From an uncultured Micrococcales bacterium (lineage in GTDB: Bacteria; Actinomycetota; Actinomycetes; Actinomycetales; Microbacteriaceae), in assembly GCA_903853515.1 (NCBI GenBank), contig CAINTU010000035.1:1-16552 (forward strand): a DNA stretch of 16,552 nucleotides. The letters are read 5' to 3'. Shown here one piece after another: positions 1-7,641 of the stretch; positions within the stretch are counted from its first letter, which is position 1; each line of letters opens with the position of its first letter. The position numbers and the translations under genes were made by a program. The notes beneath the pieces are model-generated. The model was not told where the DNA came from, did not search any database, and was given only the letters and a program-made list of their open reading frames with translations.

Positions 1-256
1 TCGAGATCGGCTGGTTCAGCATCTCGGTGCCCTTGACCTTAACGCTGCCCGAAGTGCGAGCGTTGCCAGCCAATAGACCCATCAGACCCATTGCAGTGGT
101 GCTCTTGCCCGAGCCAGACTCACCAACGATGGCCAAAACCTCGCCGGCATTGACTTCTAGATCCATGTCGATAACGGCTGGATACCAGACGCCATCAACC
201 CAGAATTCAACATTGAAATCCTGGACGTTAAGGATTGGTTGTTTTGCAGTCGCCAC
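1..256 (-). CDS. oppD: OppD/DppD-like peptide ABC transporter ATP-binding protein, N-terminal part
   Basis: This is the first 85 residues of an ABC ATPase; the rest lies beyond the window edge. It should power the peptide importer encoded by the neighbouring permease and binding-protein genes, acting on the cytoplasmic face of the membrane. The Walker A motif GESGSGKST is at about residues 45-53, after a typical N-terminal strand region (ILNVQDFNVEFW). The start is read as GTG at 256 because AAGGAAGG lies just upstream and no better start in frame is visible. It has the same orientation as the oppB/oppC-like genes but is separated from them by an opposing gene at 324-908, so it may have its own promoter in the short 257-323 gap. 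The ABC ATPase call is secure; peptide specificity is inferred from context. Confidence 0.88.
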   Translation of the reverse strand, partial: MATAKQPILNVQDFNVEFWVDGVWYPAVIDMDLEVNAGEVLAIVGESGSGKSTTAMGLMGLLAGNARTSGSVKVKGTEMLNQPIS

Positions 257-323
257 TTTAGGCACCTTCCTTGGTTGTTGCTATTACAAGTTCTGAAATA
301 TTGATTCGGGTAGTCTTTGAAAC

Positions 324-908
324 ATGACGAACATCTTCATCTATCGAGCCCGCAGCAGTTGGGTTTGGTGCATTGTGCTCTGGACTCTGCTGGCAGCAGT
401 TCTGGTCTTCGAAATCGTTTATCACAGCTATAACCTGCTCGCCATTAGCGCCTTGAACGCCGTTGCAGCAGGTTACTTGAGCTACGTTTTGATTCTGCGC
501 GCCAAGATTAGTTTCGCCGACGAAGGCATCGAGATCGAGAATCCATGGGTCAAGGTTTTCGTGGGCTACAACCTGGTCACCGACGTTGTGACTAGATACG
601 CCTTCACTCTCAAAACCGACACCAAGGATTTCAGTTCTTGGGCCGCAGTTGCATCTAGCCGTGGTGTCGCCAAGCAACTCAGACCAACCGATCTGCTCGG
701 AACCGGTCTTAACCCCAGAAATCCTCTGGCCCTGAGCGACAGCCCCCGCACCGATACCGGTCAGGCAGCCATCATCGCACTGCGTCGAATCGATGCAGCA
801 CGAATCGCAAACACAGGCACAAGCGAACTCAAGCGCAGCATTTGCTGGCTGCACGTCGCTTTGAGCGTTGGCAGCGCAGCAGTTCTGGCTTATAGTCTCT
901 TGCACTAG
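324..908 (+). CDS. PH-domain-type membrane protein, function unknown
   Basis: A 194-residue protein with two predicted N-terminal membrane helices (about residues 12-31 and 38-58), a soluble middle and a C-terminal helix (about 172-192). The segment after helix 2 (ISFADEGIEIENPWVKVF and following) resembles the small PH-like domain common in actinobacterial membrane proteins. Its precise role is not known. A hexamer TAGTCT at 311-316 lies just before the ATG and no Shine-Dalgarno is evident, so a leaderless transcript is plausible. It is convergent with the oppC-like gene (stop to stop, 28 bases apart) and divergent from the oppD-like gene, so it interrupts what is usually one operon. A minus-strand reading frame covering almost the same bases is cysteine-rich and resembles nothing, so I treat it as a shadow. 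Confidence 0.75.
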   Translation: MTNIFIYRARSSWVWCIVLWTLLAAVLVFEIVYHSYNLLAISALNAVAAGYLSYVLILRAKISFADEGIEIENPWVKVFVGYNLVTDVVTRYAFTLKTDTKDFSSWAAVASSRGVAKQLRPTDLLGTGLNPRNPLALSDSPRTDTGQAAIIALRRIDAARIANTGTSELKRSICWLHVALSVGSAAVLAYSLLH

Positions 909-936
909 TCAGTCTTTCTTAGGTTTTGACTTGGGC

Positions 937-1971
937 TTATTTGCCTGGGCGGGTCTTGGCAGCAACAAGCACAAAGTCTTTGCGCTTGATGCGACGGCGC
1001 TGACGTGGGTCAAACGCATCGCGCAAACCATCACCAATGAAGTTCACGCTTAGCGCGATGGCGATGATGAACGCACCTGGCCACCAGAACAACCATGGGC
1101 TATAAGTGAAAGAGTCTTGGTATTGGTTGATGATCAAACCAAGCGAAACGTCTGGCGCCTGAACACCGAGGCCAATGTAGCTAAGTGCTGTCTCGAGCAA
1201 AATTGCACCAGAGAGCGCAAGTGTGACCGAAACAATGATTACGCCGATTGCGTTTGGCAAGATGTGCTTGAAAATAATGCGGAAGTTTGACGCACCGGCA
1301 ACGCGCGCTGCGTCAACAAACTCGCGTTCGCGCAGCGACAAGAACTCACCGCGAACTAGACGAGCGAGGCCAGTCCAGGCGAACACACCAAGCAAACAAG
1401 CCAAGACAAACACACCGAGGTTACCAACGCGGAACCCAATAACGGCACCGATCAAGATGGTTGGAATCGTGATGATGAAGTCGGTGAAACGCATCAAAAC
1501 CGCATCAACCCAGCCACCAAAGAAGCCAGCGATCGCTCCGATTACAGTGCCGATGAAACCGCCCAAGAAACCGATAATGACCATAACCATCAACGAGATC
1601 TCGGTGCCACGGGTAACTAGCGCAAAGAAGTCACGACCAATGTTGTCTTGACCGAATGGGTGGTCAAGAGTTGGGCAACCCACTGCTTCACCACACAAAG
1701 TCGTGTCTGGCAAATCCAAGATTGTGTAGTGCCACCAACCCTGATAGTTGATTGGGTTGTGCTCGGTACCCAAGTGGATGCCTGAAGCGCTATAAACGAA
1801 TAGCGTGATGGCAATTAGAAAGAACAGCGAAAAGACAGCAGGCTTGTGCTGAAAAAATCGCTTGCGAATGATTTGACCTTGACTAAGGCCCTCAGTCTCG
1901 CGGTTTGCAATGGCATTTTCGCCGACTGTTGTCGACTCAGCTTTATCTTTTTTTGATTTTTTGATCGCCAT
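937..1971 (-). CDS. oppC: OppC/DppC-like peptide ABC transporter permease
   Basis: A 344-residue inner-membrane permease that should pair with the OppB-like protein to form the channel of the importer. A lysine-rich cytoplasmic tail (residues 1-40) precedes helix 1 (about 44-62). An external segment with DHPFGQDNIGRDFF (about 103-116) is typical of the OppC N-terminal region. Five further helices follow. The ATPase-contacting EAA loop is clear at about residues 217-241 (EFVDAARVAGASN...LPNA). The C-terminus has GDGLRDAFDPR, usual for the family. The ATG at 1971 comes two bases after the stop of the upstream permease gene, with GGAAAGAAA as ribosome binding site inside that gene's end, so the two are translationally linked. 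Peptide as substrate is inferred from the family. Confidence 0.93.
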   Translation of the reverse strand: MAIKKSKKDKAESTTVGENAIANRETEGLSQGQIIRKRFFQHKPAVFSLFFLIAITLFVYSASGIHLGTEHNPINYQGWWHYTILDLPDTTLCGEAVGCPTLDHPFGQDNIGRDFFALVTRGTEISLMVMVIIGFLGGFIGTVIGAIAGFFGGWVDAVLMRFTDFIITIPTILIGAVIGFRVGNLGVFVLACLLGVFAWTGLARLVRGEFLSLREREFVDAARVAGASNFRIIFKHILPNAIGVIIVSVTLALSGAILLETALSYIGLGVQAPDVSLGLIINQYQDSFTYSPWLFWWPGAFIIAIALSVNFIGDGLRDAFDPRQRRRIKRKDFVLVAAKTRPGK

Positions 1972-1973
1972 GA

Positions 1974-3539
1974 TTATTTCTTTCCGATGCGAATGCGTGG
2001 GTCAAGAGCTGAATACAAAAGGTCGGCAGCAAGGTTGGCCATAACAGCCAAGAAGCTTGTCAAAACCAAGCCCCCCATAAACAGGTTTAGGTCTTGATTG
2101 CCGATGGCGTTGCGGAACAGGGTTCCCATGCCCTTCCAGCCGAACACCGATTCGGTGATGATTGCGCCACCAAGGATGCCCGCGATGTCGAAGGCAATCA
2201 AAGTTGTCAGCGGAATCATCGCATTGCGCATTGCGTGGCGCAAGATGACCTGGCGCTCGCCAAGACCCTTGGCGCGTGCTGTGCGAATGTAATCCATGTT
2301 TAGAACTTCGAGCAGGCTGCCGCGTGCATAGCGAACGTAACCTGCAAACGAAATCAAGGTAAGTGCCATAGTCGGCAAGGCCACGTGAGTGATGCCATCG
2401 AGGGTCTGAATCCAGAAGTCGTTGCTCATCAAAAGCGGGTTGCTGTCACCAATTGTTGGAATCGGGCGACGGTTGATTGCATCTGAGTTGAAGTACCCGT
2501 TCCACGACTGCATGATGCGGTCAACCAGCATGAAGAAGCCCGCAAACAGCGCTGTGAACATTGAAACGCGAATTACTGGCCCACGATCGACCTTGACATA
2601 GAACCAGCCCACTGCGAAGGCTATGGCCATTGACACGAGCCCAAGGCCCAAAATCATAAACGCGTTTGTGCTTGGGCCAGCCAAGAACTGAAAAGGATAG
2701 TAACTGACGATAGCGATGCCGGCAGTGGTGAGGCCAGCCTTTAGCGCACCGCGGTTTTCAAAACCGGTCAAAACATATGTCAACCCAACGGCAACACCGA
2801 TAGACATAATGCCCACACCAACGATTGAAAGCTGCGGGTTCAATAGCCAGTTAGTCGAGCTAATGCCGAATAGCATCGCGCTGAAAAGCACGAAAGTGGC
2901 TGCCCAGGTTATCAGAACTCGGTTTCGTGTGCCAGAAACGAAGCCGGCAAAGACCACACCTAGAATTGCTGAAATTCCGATAATCCACTCAACTGGAATA
3001 GAAGCCTGAGGGTTGCCATTCGCGTCGGTGTGACCTAAGAAATCGTTGAAACCGATCGCCAAGTACTGCTTTAGCAGAACTGCAACCCAGAACACTGGCA
3101 GCGAGAAAAGCAAGAACGAGATAAAAGTCATTACATAGTCAAGGCGGCTGTACTGGCGAATAGCGCTGATGATACCGATTGTGATACCTAGAACGATTGC
3201 AGTGAAAGTTGCGCCTGTGACAAGGCGAAGAGTGACTGGGATTGCCGTTGCCATTTGAGAAATAACCGGTGAGGCGTCGCGCGACATGCCAAGGTCAAAG
3301 TGACCAGTCAAAAATCCAAGCACACCCTTGAGCCACAAGAAATAACGAGCTGGTGGTGGCACATCGAGCTGCAGCTCACGGGTAAGTGTCGCAATCAGAT
3401 AACCCTTGTTAGGCGCGGTGCTCTCTGCAAGACCTGCAAGTGGGTCACCAGCATAGGCCTCGAGATTGTAGGCGATAAAACTCGAGCCAAACAAAATCAG
3501 CAGGGCTATAGAAATACGTCTTCCGATAAACGCGAGCAC
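1974..3539 (-). CDS. oppB: OppB/DppB-like peptide ABC transporter permease, enlarged form
   Basis: A 521-residue permease, longer than the usual 310-340 residues of OppB/DppB. The N-terminal helix and the region before residue 165 (RLDYVMTFISFLLFSLPVFWVA) match the family, as does the C-terminal third, whose EAA loop lies at about 417-442 (YIRTARAKGLGERQ...RNAMIP), followed by GGAIITESVFGWKGMG. The extra length is a block of additional hydrophobic helices at about residues 182-345 that looks like an insertion between the two family halves. The start is GTG at 3539, with only a modest AGAGAATGG upstream. The gene follows the binding-protein gene after a 182-base gap holding a stem-loop and precedes the OppC-like gene by two bases. 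Confidence 0.92.
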   Translation of the reverse strand: MLAFIGRRISIALLILFGSSFIAYNLEAYAGDPLAGLAESTAPNKGYLIATLTRELQLDVPPPARYFLWLKGVLGFLTGHFDLGMSRDASPVISQMATAIPVTLRLVTGATFTAIVLGITIGIISAIRQYSRLDYVMTFISFLLFSLPVFWVAVLLKQYLAIGFNDFLGHTDANGNPQASIPVEWIIGISAILGVVFAGFVSGTRNRVLITWAATFVLFSAMLFGISSTNWLLNPQLSIVGVGIMSIGVAVGLTYVLTGFENRGALKAGLTTAGIAIVSYYPFQFLAGPSTNAFMILGLGLVSMAIAFAVGWFYVKVDRGPVIRVSMFTALFAGFFMLVDRIMQSWNGYFNSDAINRRPIPTIGDSNPLLMSNDFWIQTLDGITHVALPTMALTLISFAGYVRYARGSLLEVLNMDYIRTARAKGLGERQVILRHAMRNAMIPLTTLIAFDIAGILGGAIITESVFGWKGMGTLFRNAIGNQDLNLFMGGLVLTSFLAVMANLAADLLYSALDPRIRIGKK

Positions 3540-3721
3540 GTTGATCCATTCTCTAAAGGGCCTCTTCGACCGAACCTAAAAAAGTCTAATAGCAAACATC
3601 AGGTTGCTAGTTGATTACGGGGCTAAAAACTTGAGTGTTAAAGACTGATGGTGGTGGCTCTTTCGAACCACCACCATCAGTGAGGTGATTTTTAAATCGT
3701 TATGCCGTTAGGCAGTGCGAT
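3540..3721 (-). other. Gap between binding-protein and permease genes
   Basis: This 182-base stretch has no convincing gene. It contains the strong stem-loop described separately (3644-3681). The remainder is AT-rich and carries no recognisable promoter that I would assert. Confidence 0.5.
3644..3681 (-). terminator. Stem-loop after the binding-protein gene, partial terminator or mRNA 3' end stabiliser
   Basis: A perfect 13-bp stem (CTGATGGTGGTGG at 3645-3657 with its complement at 3668-3680, plus one A-T pair outside) encloses a 10-base loop. It lies 41 bases after the stop codon of the binding-protein gene on the minus strand. The bases following it in transcript direction (TCTTTAACAC) are only weakly U-rich. 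Partial termination or protection of the upstream mRNA is therefore more likely than a full stop. This is a common way to make binding protein in excess over the permeases. Confidence 0.65.
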
Positions 3722-5665
3722 TTAGTAGTGCCAAGCGAAGTAGTTCCAAACGATGTTTGGAGTCAACGGAGCTGGCAATACACCCTGTAGCGACTTGTTG
3801 TACGAGATGACCTGTGGCCACTGGTACAAAGGTGCAGTTAGGGCGTTTGCGTTGATGATCTTCTCAGCAGCGAGGATGTGAGCGTTCACAGCCGCGTCAG
3901 TTGAGTCGGTCTCTAGCGCGTGCAACGCGGTGTCCATAGCTGGGTAGTTCCAACCGTAGTGGTTGTTCGAACCGTCGCTTAGGAAGTTGGCGTTGGTGCC
4001 GGTCTGAGCAATAGCGCTTGGTGACCATGCGAACATGAACACGTCTGAGCTGTTGTAGTTCAAGTGACTTGACCAACCAGCATCTGGAGTGCGTGACACG
4101 TTGAAGCCGGCCTTGGCCTCTTCAGCAGCAATCAGTGCGTTCTCGTCGATACGACGCGAGTTGTTCTTGAAGGTCATTGTGATGTCTACAACCGAGTTGC
4201 TTGCAGATGCACTTGGGTAGTACTTCTTGACTAGAGCAAGTGCCTGAGCAGTGCGCTGAGCCTGAGTACCTGTAGTAAGTGCAGCAATGCCGCTCGACTT
4301 GATCAGGGTTGCATATGCCTTCTGTGCAGGTAGCAAGAAGCTGCTGTTTAGCACGGTTGCGTTTGCAGTTGAACCTGGGTCGAAGATCTGTAGAACTTCT
4401 TTGTTAGCGATGTCTTGGCGAGGCAAAGCTAGCAAGAATGCCTTACGAAGATCGATTGCCTTCTGGCTGTTGCCAGCGAATGGACCGGTGTAGGTTGAAC
4501 CACCAACAGCCGCCTGGGCATCTGTCAACGAGTTCGAAACACCAACACGAAGGTCAACGTGCTCGAAGGTCATCGTCGGTGCAACAACCGTGGTTGCGCC
4601 CGAGATGCCCTTTAGCTGCTGGTAAACAGCAGTCGAAGGCTGACCGTCATAGATGTCGATGTCGCCGTTGGCCAAGGCCTGAGCAGCAGGAGCACCATCT
4701 GCAACGAACTTGAAGACAACCGAGTTGATTGGGTTCGAAGTTGCTAGAGCTGGACCGCTGTTGTACTTGGCGTTGCGGCCCAAGATTACAGACTGGCTGT
4801 CAACAGCAGACTGCACGATGAAGCCACCGTTGCTGATTAGCAACAATGGGTTGGTCGAGCTGTTGATGTTGGTGATGTTGTACTTGTTCGACCAGATGTT
4901 ACCGATCTTAGCCATAAGACCCTTGGCCCATGCGGTGGTGTCTGCATCGTAGCCATCTGGGTCAGCAGCTTCGGTGTCAACTGCAGCATAGAAAGCGTCT
5001 TCGAACTTACCCTTGGCAGAAATGTTTACCGAGGTCTTCTGAAGAGTCTTCTTGCCAGCAGCCATCAAAACCAAAGCGTGCACTGGTGCTGGGCCAGGGC
5101 CAAGCACCTGCCAGTCTGGCTGGTAGCTGTCGTAAGTAACAGTGACTGACATGCCGTCATCGCTAATGTCGTAAGCGTTGGCATTGACGTGGTTGTCAAC
5201 AGTGCCACCGTAACCACCTGAGTTGAAGGCAGGAGTATCGGTGTCTGGGTTGCCCAGGCCGGCCTTCTTCGAGTAGTCGCTGCTTGAAAGCACCAAGCTG
5301 AGCAACAAGTCGTCAGCGTTGATTGGGGTGCCGTCTGACCAGACCTTGCCCTTTGCAACGGTGTAGGTAACCTCAAAGTCACCAGTGGTGTTCTTTGTGA
5401 TCTTGTAAGAACCGAACTTGGTGTTCTTAACCAAGGCAGCCTTGTCGTTGTAGTAGTAGAAACCAAAGCCAGTTAGCGAACCGATGTCGGTGTTGGTAAC
5501 TAGGTTGGTGTCTGGAGTACCGCTGTTAAGAGACGACATTGCAGTCGTCTCGTTGATAATCACAGTCGAGCGGACATCTGCCTGAGCCGGCGCCATGCTG
5601 AGACCAGCGACACCAAACGCAGAAGCTGCCAGCAGAGCAACGCTCTTGACTAGACCTTTCTTCAT
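3722..5665 (-). CDS. oppA: Family 5 extracellular solute-binding protein of the peptide transporter (OppA/DppA-like)
   Basis: A 647-residue exported protein that should capture peptides or similar solutes for the OppBC-like permease. The N-terminus has a lysine-rich start, a hydrophobic core and an AQA-D site (about residues 27-30) typical of signal peptidase I. Family 5 hallmarks include KVWSDGTPINADDLLLSL (about residues 107-124), a central region describing ordered substeps of the closed lobes, and a C-terminal APLYQWPQVISYN. No lipobox is present and the whole protein has no cysteine, so it cannot be a conventional lipoprotein, which is unusual for a monoderm binding protein. AAGGAG lies seven bases before the ATG. 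It is the first gene of the operon, and a palindrome that may be an operator lies upstream at 5781-5795. Confidence 0.92.
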   Translation of the reverse strand: MKKGLVKSVALLAASAFGVAGLSMAPAQADVRSTVIINETTAMSSLNSGTPDTNLVTNTDIGSLTGFGFYYYNDKAALVKNTKFGSYKITKNTTGDFEVTYTVAKGKVWSDGTPINADDLLLSLVLSSSDYSKKAGLGNPDTDTPAFNSGGYGGTVDNHVNANAYDISDDGMSVTVTYDSYQPDWQVLGPGPAPVHALVLMAAGKKTLQKTSVNISAKGKFEDAFYAAVDTEAADPDGYDADTTAWAKGLMAKIGNIWSNKYNITNINSSTNPLLLISNGGFIVQSAVDSQSVILGRNAKYNSGPALATSNPINSVVFKFVADGAPAAQALANGDIDIYDGQPSTAVYQQLKGISGATTVVAPTMTFEHVDLRVGVSNSLTDAQAAVGGSTYTGPFAGNSQKAIDLRKAFLLALPRQDIANKEVLQIFDPGSTANATVLNSSFLLPAQKAYATLIKSSGIAALTTGTQAQRTAQALALVKKYYPSASASNSVVDITMTFKNNSRRIDENALIAAEEAKAGFNVSRTPDAGWSSHLNYNSSDVFMFAWSPSAIAQTGTNANFLSDGSNNHYGWNYPAMDTALHALETDSTDAAVNAHILAAEKIINANALTAPLYQWPQVISYNKSLQGVLPAPLTPNIVWNYFAWHY

Positions 5666-5756
5666 GTGTTTCTCCTTGTTATAGCGGCTCTAGAGCGGGT
5701 ATGAGAACCAGCCCTTTTGCCTTGGGTGCTAAAACTCTACAACTTAAGACACCCAC

Positions 5757-5795
5757 TAGATACCCCTTGTGCCCCAAATCGTTACATTTTGTAAC
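5757..5795 (-). promoter_or_regulatory. Palindrome and candidate promoter upstream of the binding-protein gene
   Basis: GTTACATTTTGTAAC at 5781-5795 is a perfect inverted repeat (six-base arms, three-base centre), of the size expected for a dimeric regulator. On the minus strand its right arm (TGTAAC) sits 18 bases before TATCTA (5762-5757), so it could overlap the -35 region of a promoter serving the peptide transporter operon. Both hexamers are poor matches to consensus. The palindrome is what is seen; its role is inferred. Confidence 0.35.
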
Positions 5796-5853
5796 ATGCG
5801 TGAAACGCACGGATGAGTTACACATCCTTGGGGATCTGCGGCTGGCATTTCAC

Positions 5854-5862
5854 TGCTAGATT
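5854..5862 (+). promoter_or_regulatory. Candidate extended -10 promoter for the B12 uptake operon
   Basis: TGCTAGATT reads as an extended -10 element (TG-N-TAGATT). It would start transcription near 5868-5870, just before the first leader hairpin and the riboswitch aptamer. No good -35 box at 17-18 bases is present (TTGGGG at 5828-5833 is too far), which an extended -10 can tolerate. Position relative to the riboswitch is the main support. Confidence 0.35.
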
Positions 5863-5870
5863 TAGCAAAC

Positions 5871-6110
5871 GCTCAGAAATGAGCTGGAATCGCTTTGATA
5901 GGGGAAGCCGGTGAGAATCCGGCGCTGTCTCGCAACCGTAAATCGATGATTTTTGGCCAAAAAGCCCGAAAATCAGGGGTGTTTGCCCAAATTGATGAGT
6001 CGGAATGCCTATCAAGACGATGACTCTATATAACCGTCGAGGTCTGCGGGTGGAGTCGAGTGAGAACTCGTCATCGCACAAAGATCGCAACCTAATAAAG
6101 GAATGCGATG
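5871..6110 (+). promoter_or_regulatory. Cobalamin (B12) riboswitch with translational expression platform
   Basis: The aptamer core carries the conserved B12-box signature: GGGAAGCCGGTGAGAATCC at 5902-5920, then CTGTCTCGCAACCGTAA at 5925-5941, and AGTCGGAATGCC at 5998-6009. The closing stem is exact: TTGATAGG (5895-5902) pairs with CCTATCAA (6008-6015). A small GAAA-capped hairpin (5871-5884) precedes it. In the expression platform, ATCGCA (6084-6089) pairs with TGCGAT (6104-6109), and CCT (6091-6093) with AGG (6099-6101). This hides both the AAAGGA ribosome binding site and the ATG of the first gene. An upstream CATCGCA copy (6072-6078) can also pair with the start, or be captured by CGATGAC at 6018-6024. 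The aptamer identity is firm; the switching model is inferred. It implies reduced translation when B12 is plentiful. Confidence 0.93.
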
Positions 6111-7085
6111 AAATCATCAATCAGAAATAGCACTCTGGCCGGCATTTTGGCTCTGGCGCTGGCAGTCGGGCTAGGCTGGGCCGTTGGTCAGCTGGGCGCA
6201 GGCAACAAACTAGGTGCCGACCCAAACCCCAAAGCCACCGCCTTTTTGGCCTCAAAATTTGTGAATGGTCAATATCTAGAGGGATTAACCCCAGGCAAAC
6301 CCGATTATGGTTTCTCGTTTGAAGGTCTGATTCAGCTGGCTGCTGCTGGCGGTCAAGACGCAGTCGTGAAAAGCGCCAGCAAGCATCTGGTGCTTGGCTA
6401 TGCAGATTCGGCAGTCTTTCGAATCCCTGCTGAACTGTTAGATGCCGGTTGGGCCGGCAAATATCTATTCGTGGCCAAAGCTGTAGATAAAAAGCCCGAT
6501 GGCATCGAAGGCATATGGTCAAAATACTTGCCAACTAGCAACAGTGGCACGACCCTAAACACATCAAGCGCATACACCTTTGACTATGCATGGTCGGTTT
6601 TGGGCTTGGCAGCATGGGCGCAATATGAAGGCGTCAATAATGTGGTTGGTGGATTGCTTGAGCTGCAACTCAAAGACGGCGGCTTCGGCTCATACCTGCC
6701 AGCCCCTGGTGCACCTGCGGTTAGCGCCGCCGACGGCACCGGCATCGCAATCATGGCGCTCGAGGCTGCGCGCGGTCACGGTGCCGATGACGCAAAAATC
6801 GACACAGCACTTTTGAAGGCAACCACTTGGTTGACTAAAAACGCTGTGAACGGCGATCACTTCGAGGCTTATGGCGCTGCCGATGTTAACGGCACCGAAT
6901 ACGCAATCATGGGCCTAGCTGCAGTTGGCGCAAAGACTGATTCATATGTGGCCTGGTTGCAGAAACAGGTTGTCGCAGGTTCTGGCATTTCGAGTGCCTA
7001 TAGCGCTGGCAAGGCCGATTTATATGCCACCGCCCAAGGATTGCTTGCGTTGCGCGGACTGTCATACCTAAGCCTGCTGAAATAG
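6108..7085 (+). CDS. Membrane-tethered transcobalamin/intrinsic-factor alpha-domain-like protein
   Basis: A 325-residue protein with one N-terminal hydrophobic helix (about residues 9-28) and an extracytoplasmic body of repeated helical units with alpha/alpha-barrel character. These include FEGLIQLAAAGG (71-82), AWSVLGLAAWAQ (161-172), LQLKDGGFGSY (186-196), DGTGIAIMALEAA (209-221), EYAIMGLAAVGA (264-275) and ATAQGLLALRGLSYL (307-321). This prenyltransferase-like repeat pattern is shared with eukaryotic cobalamin carriers and related bacterial proteins. It has no cysteine and no lipobox, so it is probably anchored by an uncleaved helix or released by signal peptidase I. The gene is first behind the cobalamin riboswitch, with AAAGGA just before ATG, and is followed by a beta-domain-like gene and an ECF transporter. 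Presumed role: surface capture of cobalamin. The fold is inferred from sequence pattern only. Confidence 0.85.
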   Translation: MKSSIRNSTLAGILALALAVGLGWAVGQLGAGNKLGADPNPKATAFLASKFVNGQYLEGLTPGKPDYGFSFEGLIQLAAAGGQDAVVKSASKHLVLGYADSAVFRIPAELLDAGWAGKYLFVAKAVDKKPDGIEGIWSKYLPTSNSGTTLNTSSAYTFDYAWSVLGLAAWAQYEGVNNVVGGLLELQLKDGGFGSYLPAPGAPAVSAADGTGIAIMALEAARGHGADDAKIDTALLKATTWLTKNAVNGDHFEAYGAADVNGTEYAIMGLAAVGAKTDSYVAWLQKQVVAGSGISSAYSAGKADLYATAQGLLALRGLSYLSLLK

Positions 7086-7095
7086 GCAACCCACG

Positions 7096-7641
7096 ATGAC
7101 CAGAAGATTTGTGCGCGCGAGTTTGCTTGCGCTAATTGGGCTTGTTGCCATTGGCACTTGGCTGATTAGCGCGCACAAGTCGTCGCCTAACCAGGCGAGC
7201 ACTGGCGCATCCACTTGGATTAATGGTGCATGTCACCAAGGCAATTTAATAGGCACAACTTTGGTTGTCGATTTTGGTGAAGCCAGCGGCAAAGACACGA
7301 TCGTGCGCTGCGTGCAAAATTACTCGGGCAACTCATGGGCGTTGTTTGCAGCCGCTGGGTTAAAAGTGACGGGCACTTCGCAGTATCCGGTGGGCTTTGT
7401 TTGCAGAGTGAATGATGTGCCATCGGTTTCTGAACAGAACTGCGCAACCACACCAGATGCGGCAAGTGGCAGTTGGGCATTTTTTATCGGCTCGAGCGAT
7501 TGGCAATATGCCCTTGCTGGTGCGAGCAGTTATCAAACCACCTGCGGTGGAGTTGAAGGCTGGCGGTTTGTTGCCCCAGCGCAACAGGTCGAGACCACTG
7601 CCCCACGTTTTGAGCCGCACGCATTTATCTGCGCTGGTTGA
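7096..7641 (+). CDS. Membrane-tethered DUF4430-like / transcobalamin beta-domain-like protein
   Basis: A 181-residue protein with one hydrophobic N-terminal helix (about residues 8-25) and a compact extracytoplasmic beta-rich domain. It matches the pattern of the actinobacterial domain usually found with, or fused to, the barrel protein: TTLVVDFGEASG (54-65), WALFAAAGLKVTGT (81-94), GFVCRVNDVP (100-109), C..TP (116-120) and GGVEGWRF (151-158). Six cysteines (46, 72, 103, 116, 150, 179) would allow three disulfides outside the cell. It begins ten bases after the barrel gene's stop with no obvious Shine-Dalgarno, so coupled translation is likely. I infer that it and the barrel protein clamp cobalamin between them, as the alpha and beta domains of transcobalamin do, and pass it to the ECF S component. 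Family membership is judged by eye. Confidence 0.8.
   Translation: MTRRFVRASLLALIGLVAIGTWLISAHKSSPNQASTGASTWINGACHQGNLIGTTLVVDFGEASGKDTIVRCVQNYSGNSWALFAAAGLKVTGTSQYPVGFVCRVNDVPSVSEQNCATTPDAASGSWAFFIGSSDWQYALAGASSYQTTCGGVEGWRFVAPAQQVETTAPRFEPHAFICAG

Noticed and set aside
258..905. Long cysteine-rich minus-strand reading frame opposite the PH-domain gene
   Set aside because: Its composition is unlike a real protein, it has no recognisable domain, and the plus-strand frame has coherent membrane topology and a PH-like segment.
3644..3681. Hairpin as a full operon terminator or CRISPR/transposon end
   Set aside because: It is a single copy, has no flanking duplication or transposase gene, and lies between genes that normally share one transcript.
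5950..5963. Palindrome TTTTTGGCCAAAAA as an independent operator
   Set aside because: It lies in the variable peripheral part of the riboswitch aptamer, where local pairing is expected, so no separate site is needed to explain it.
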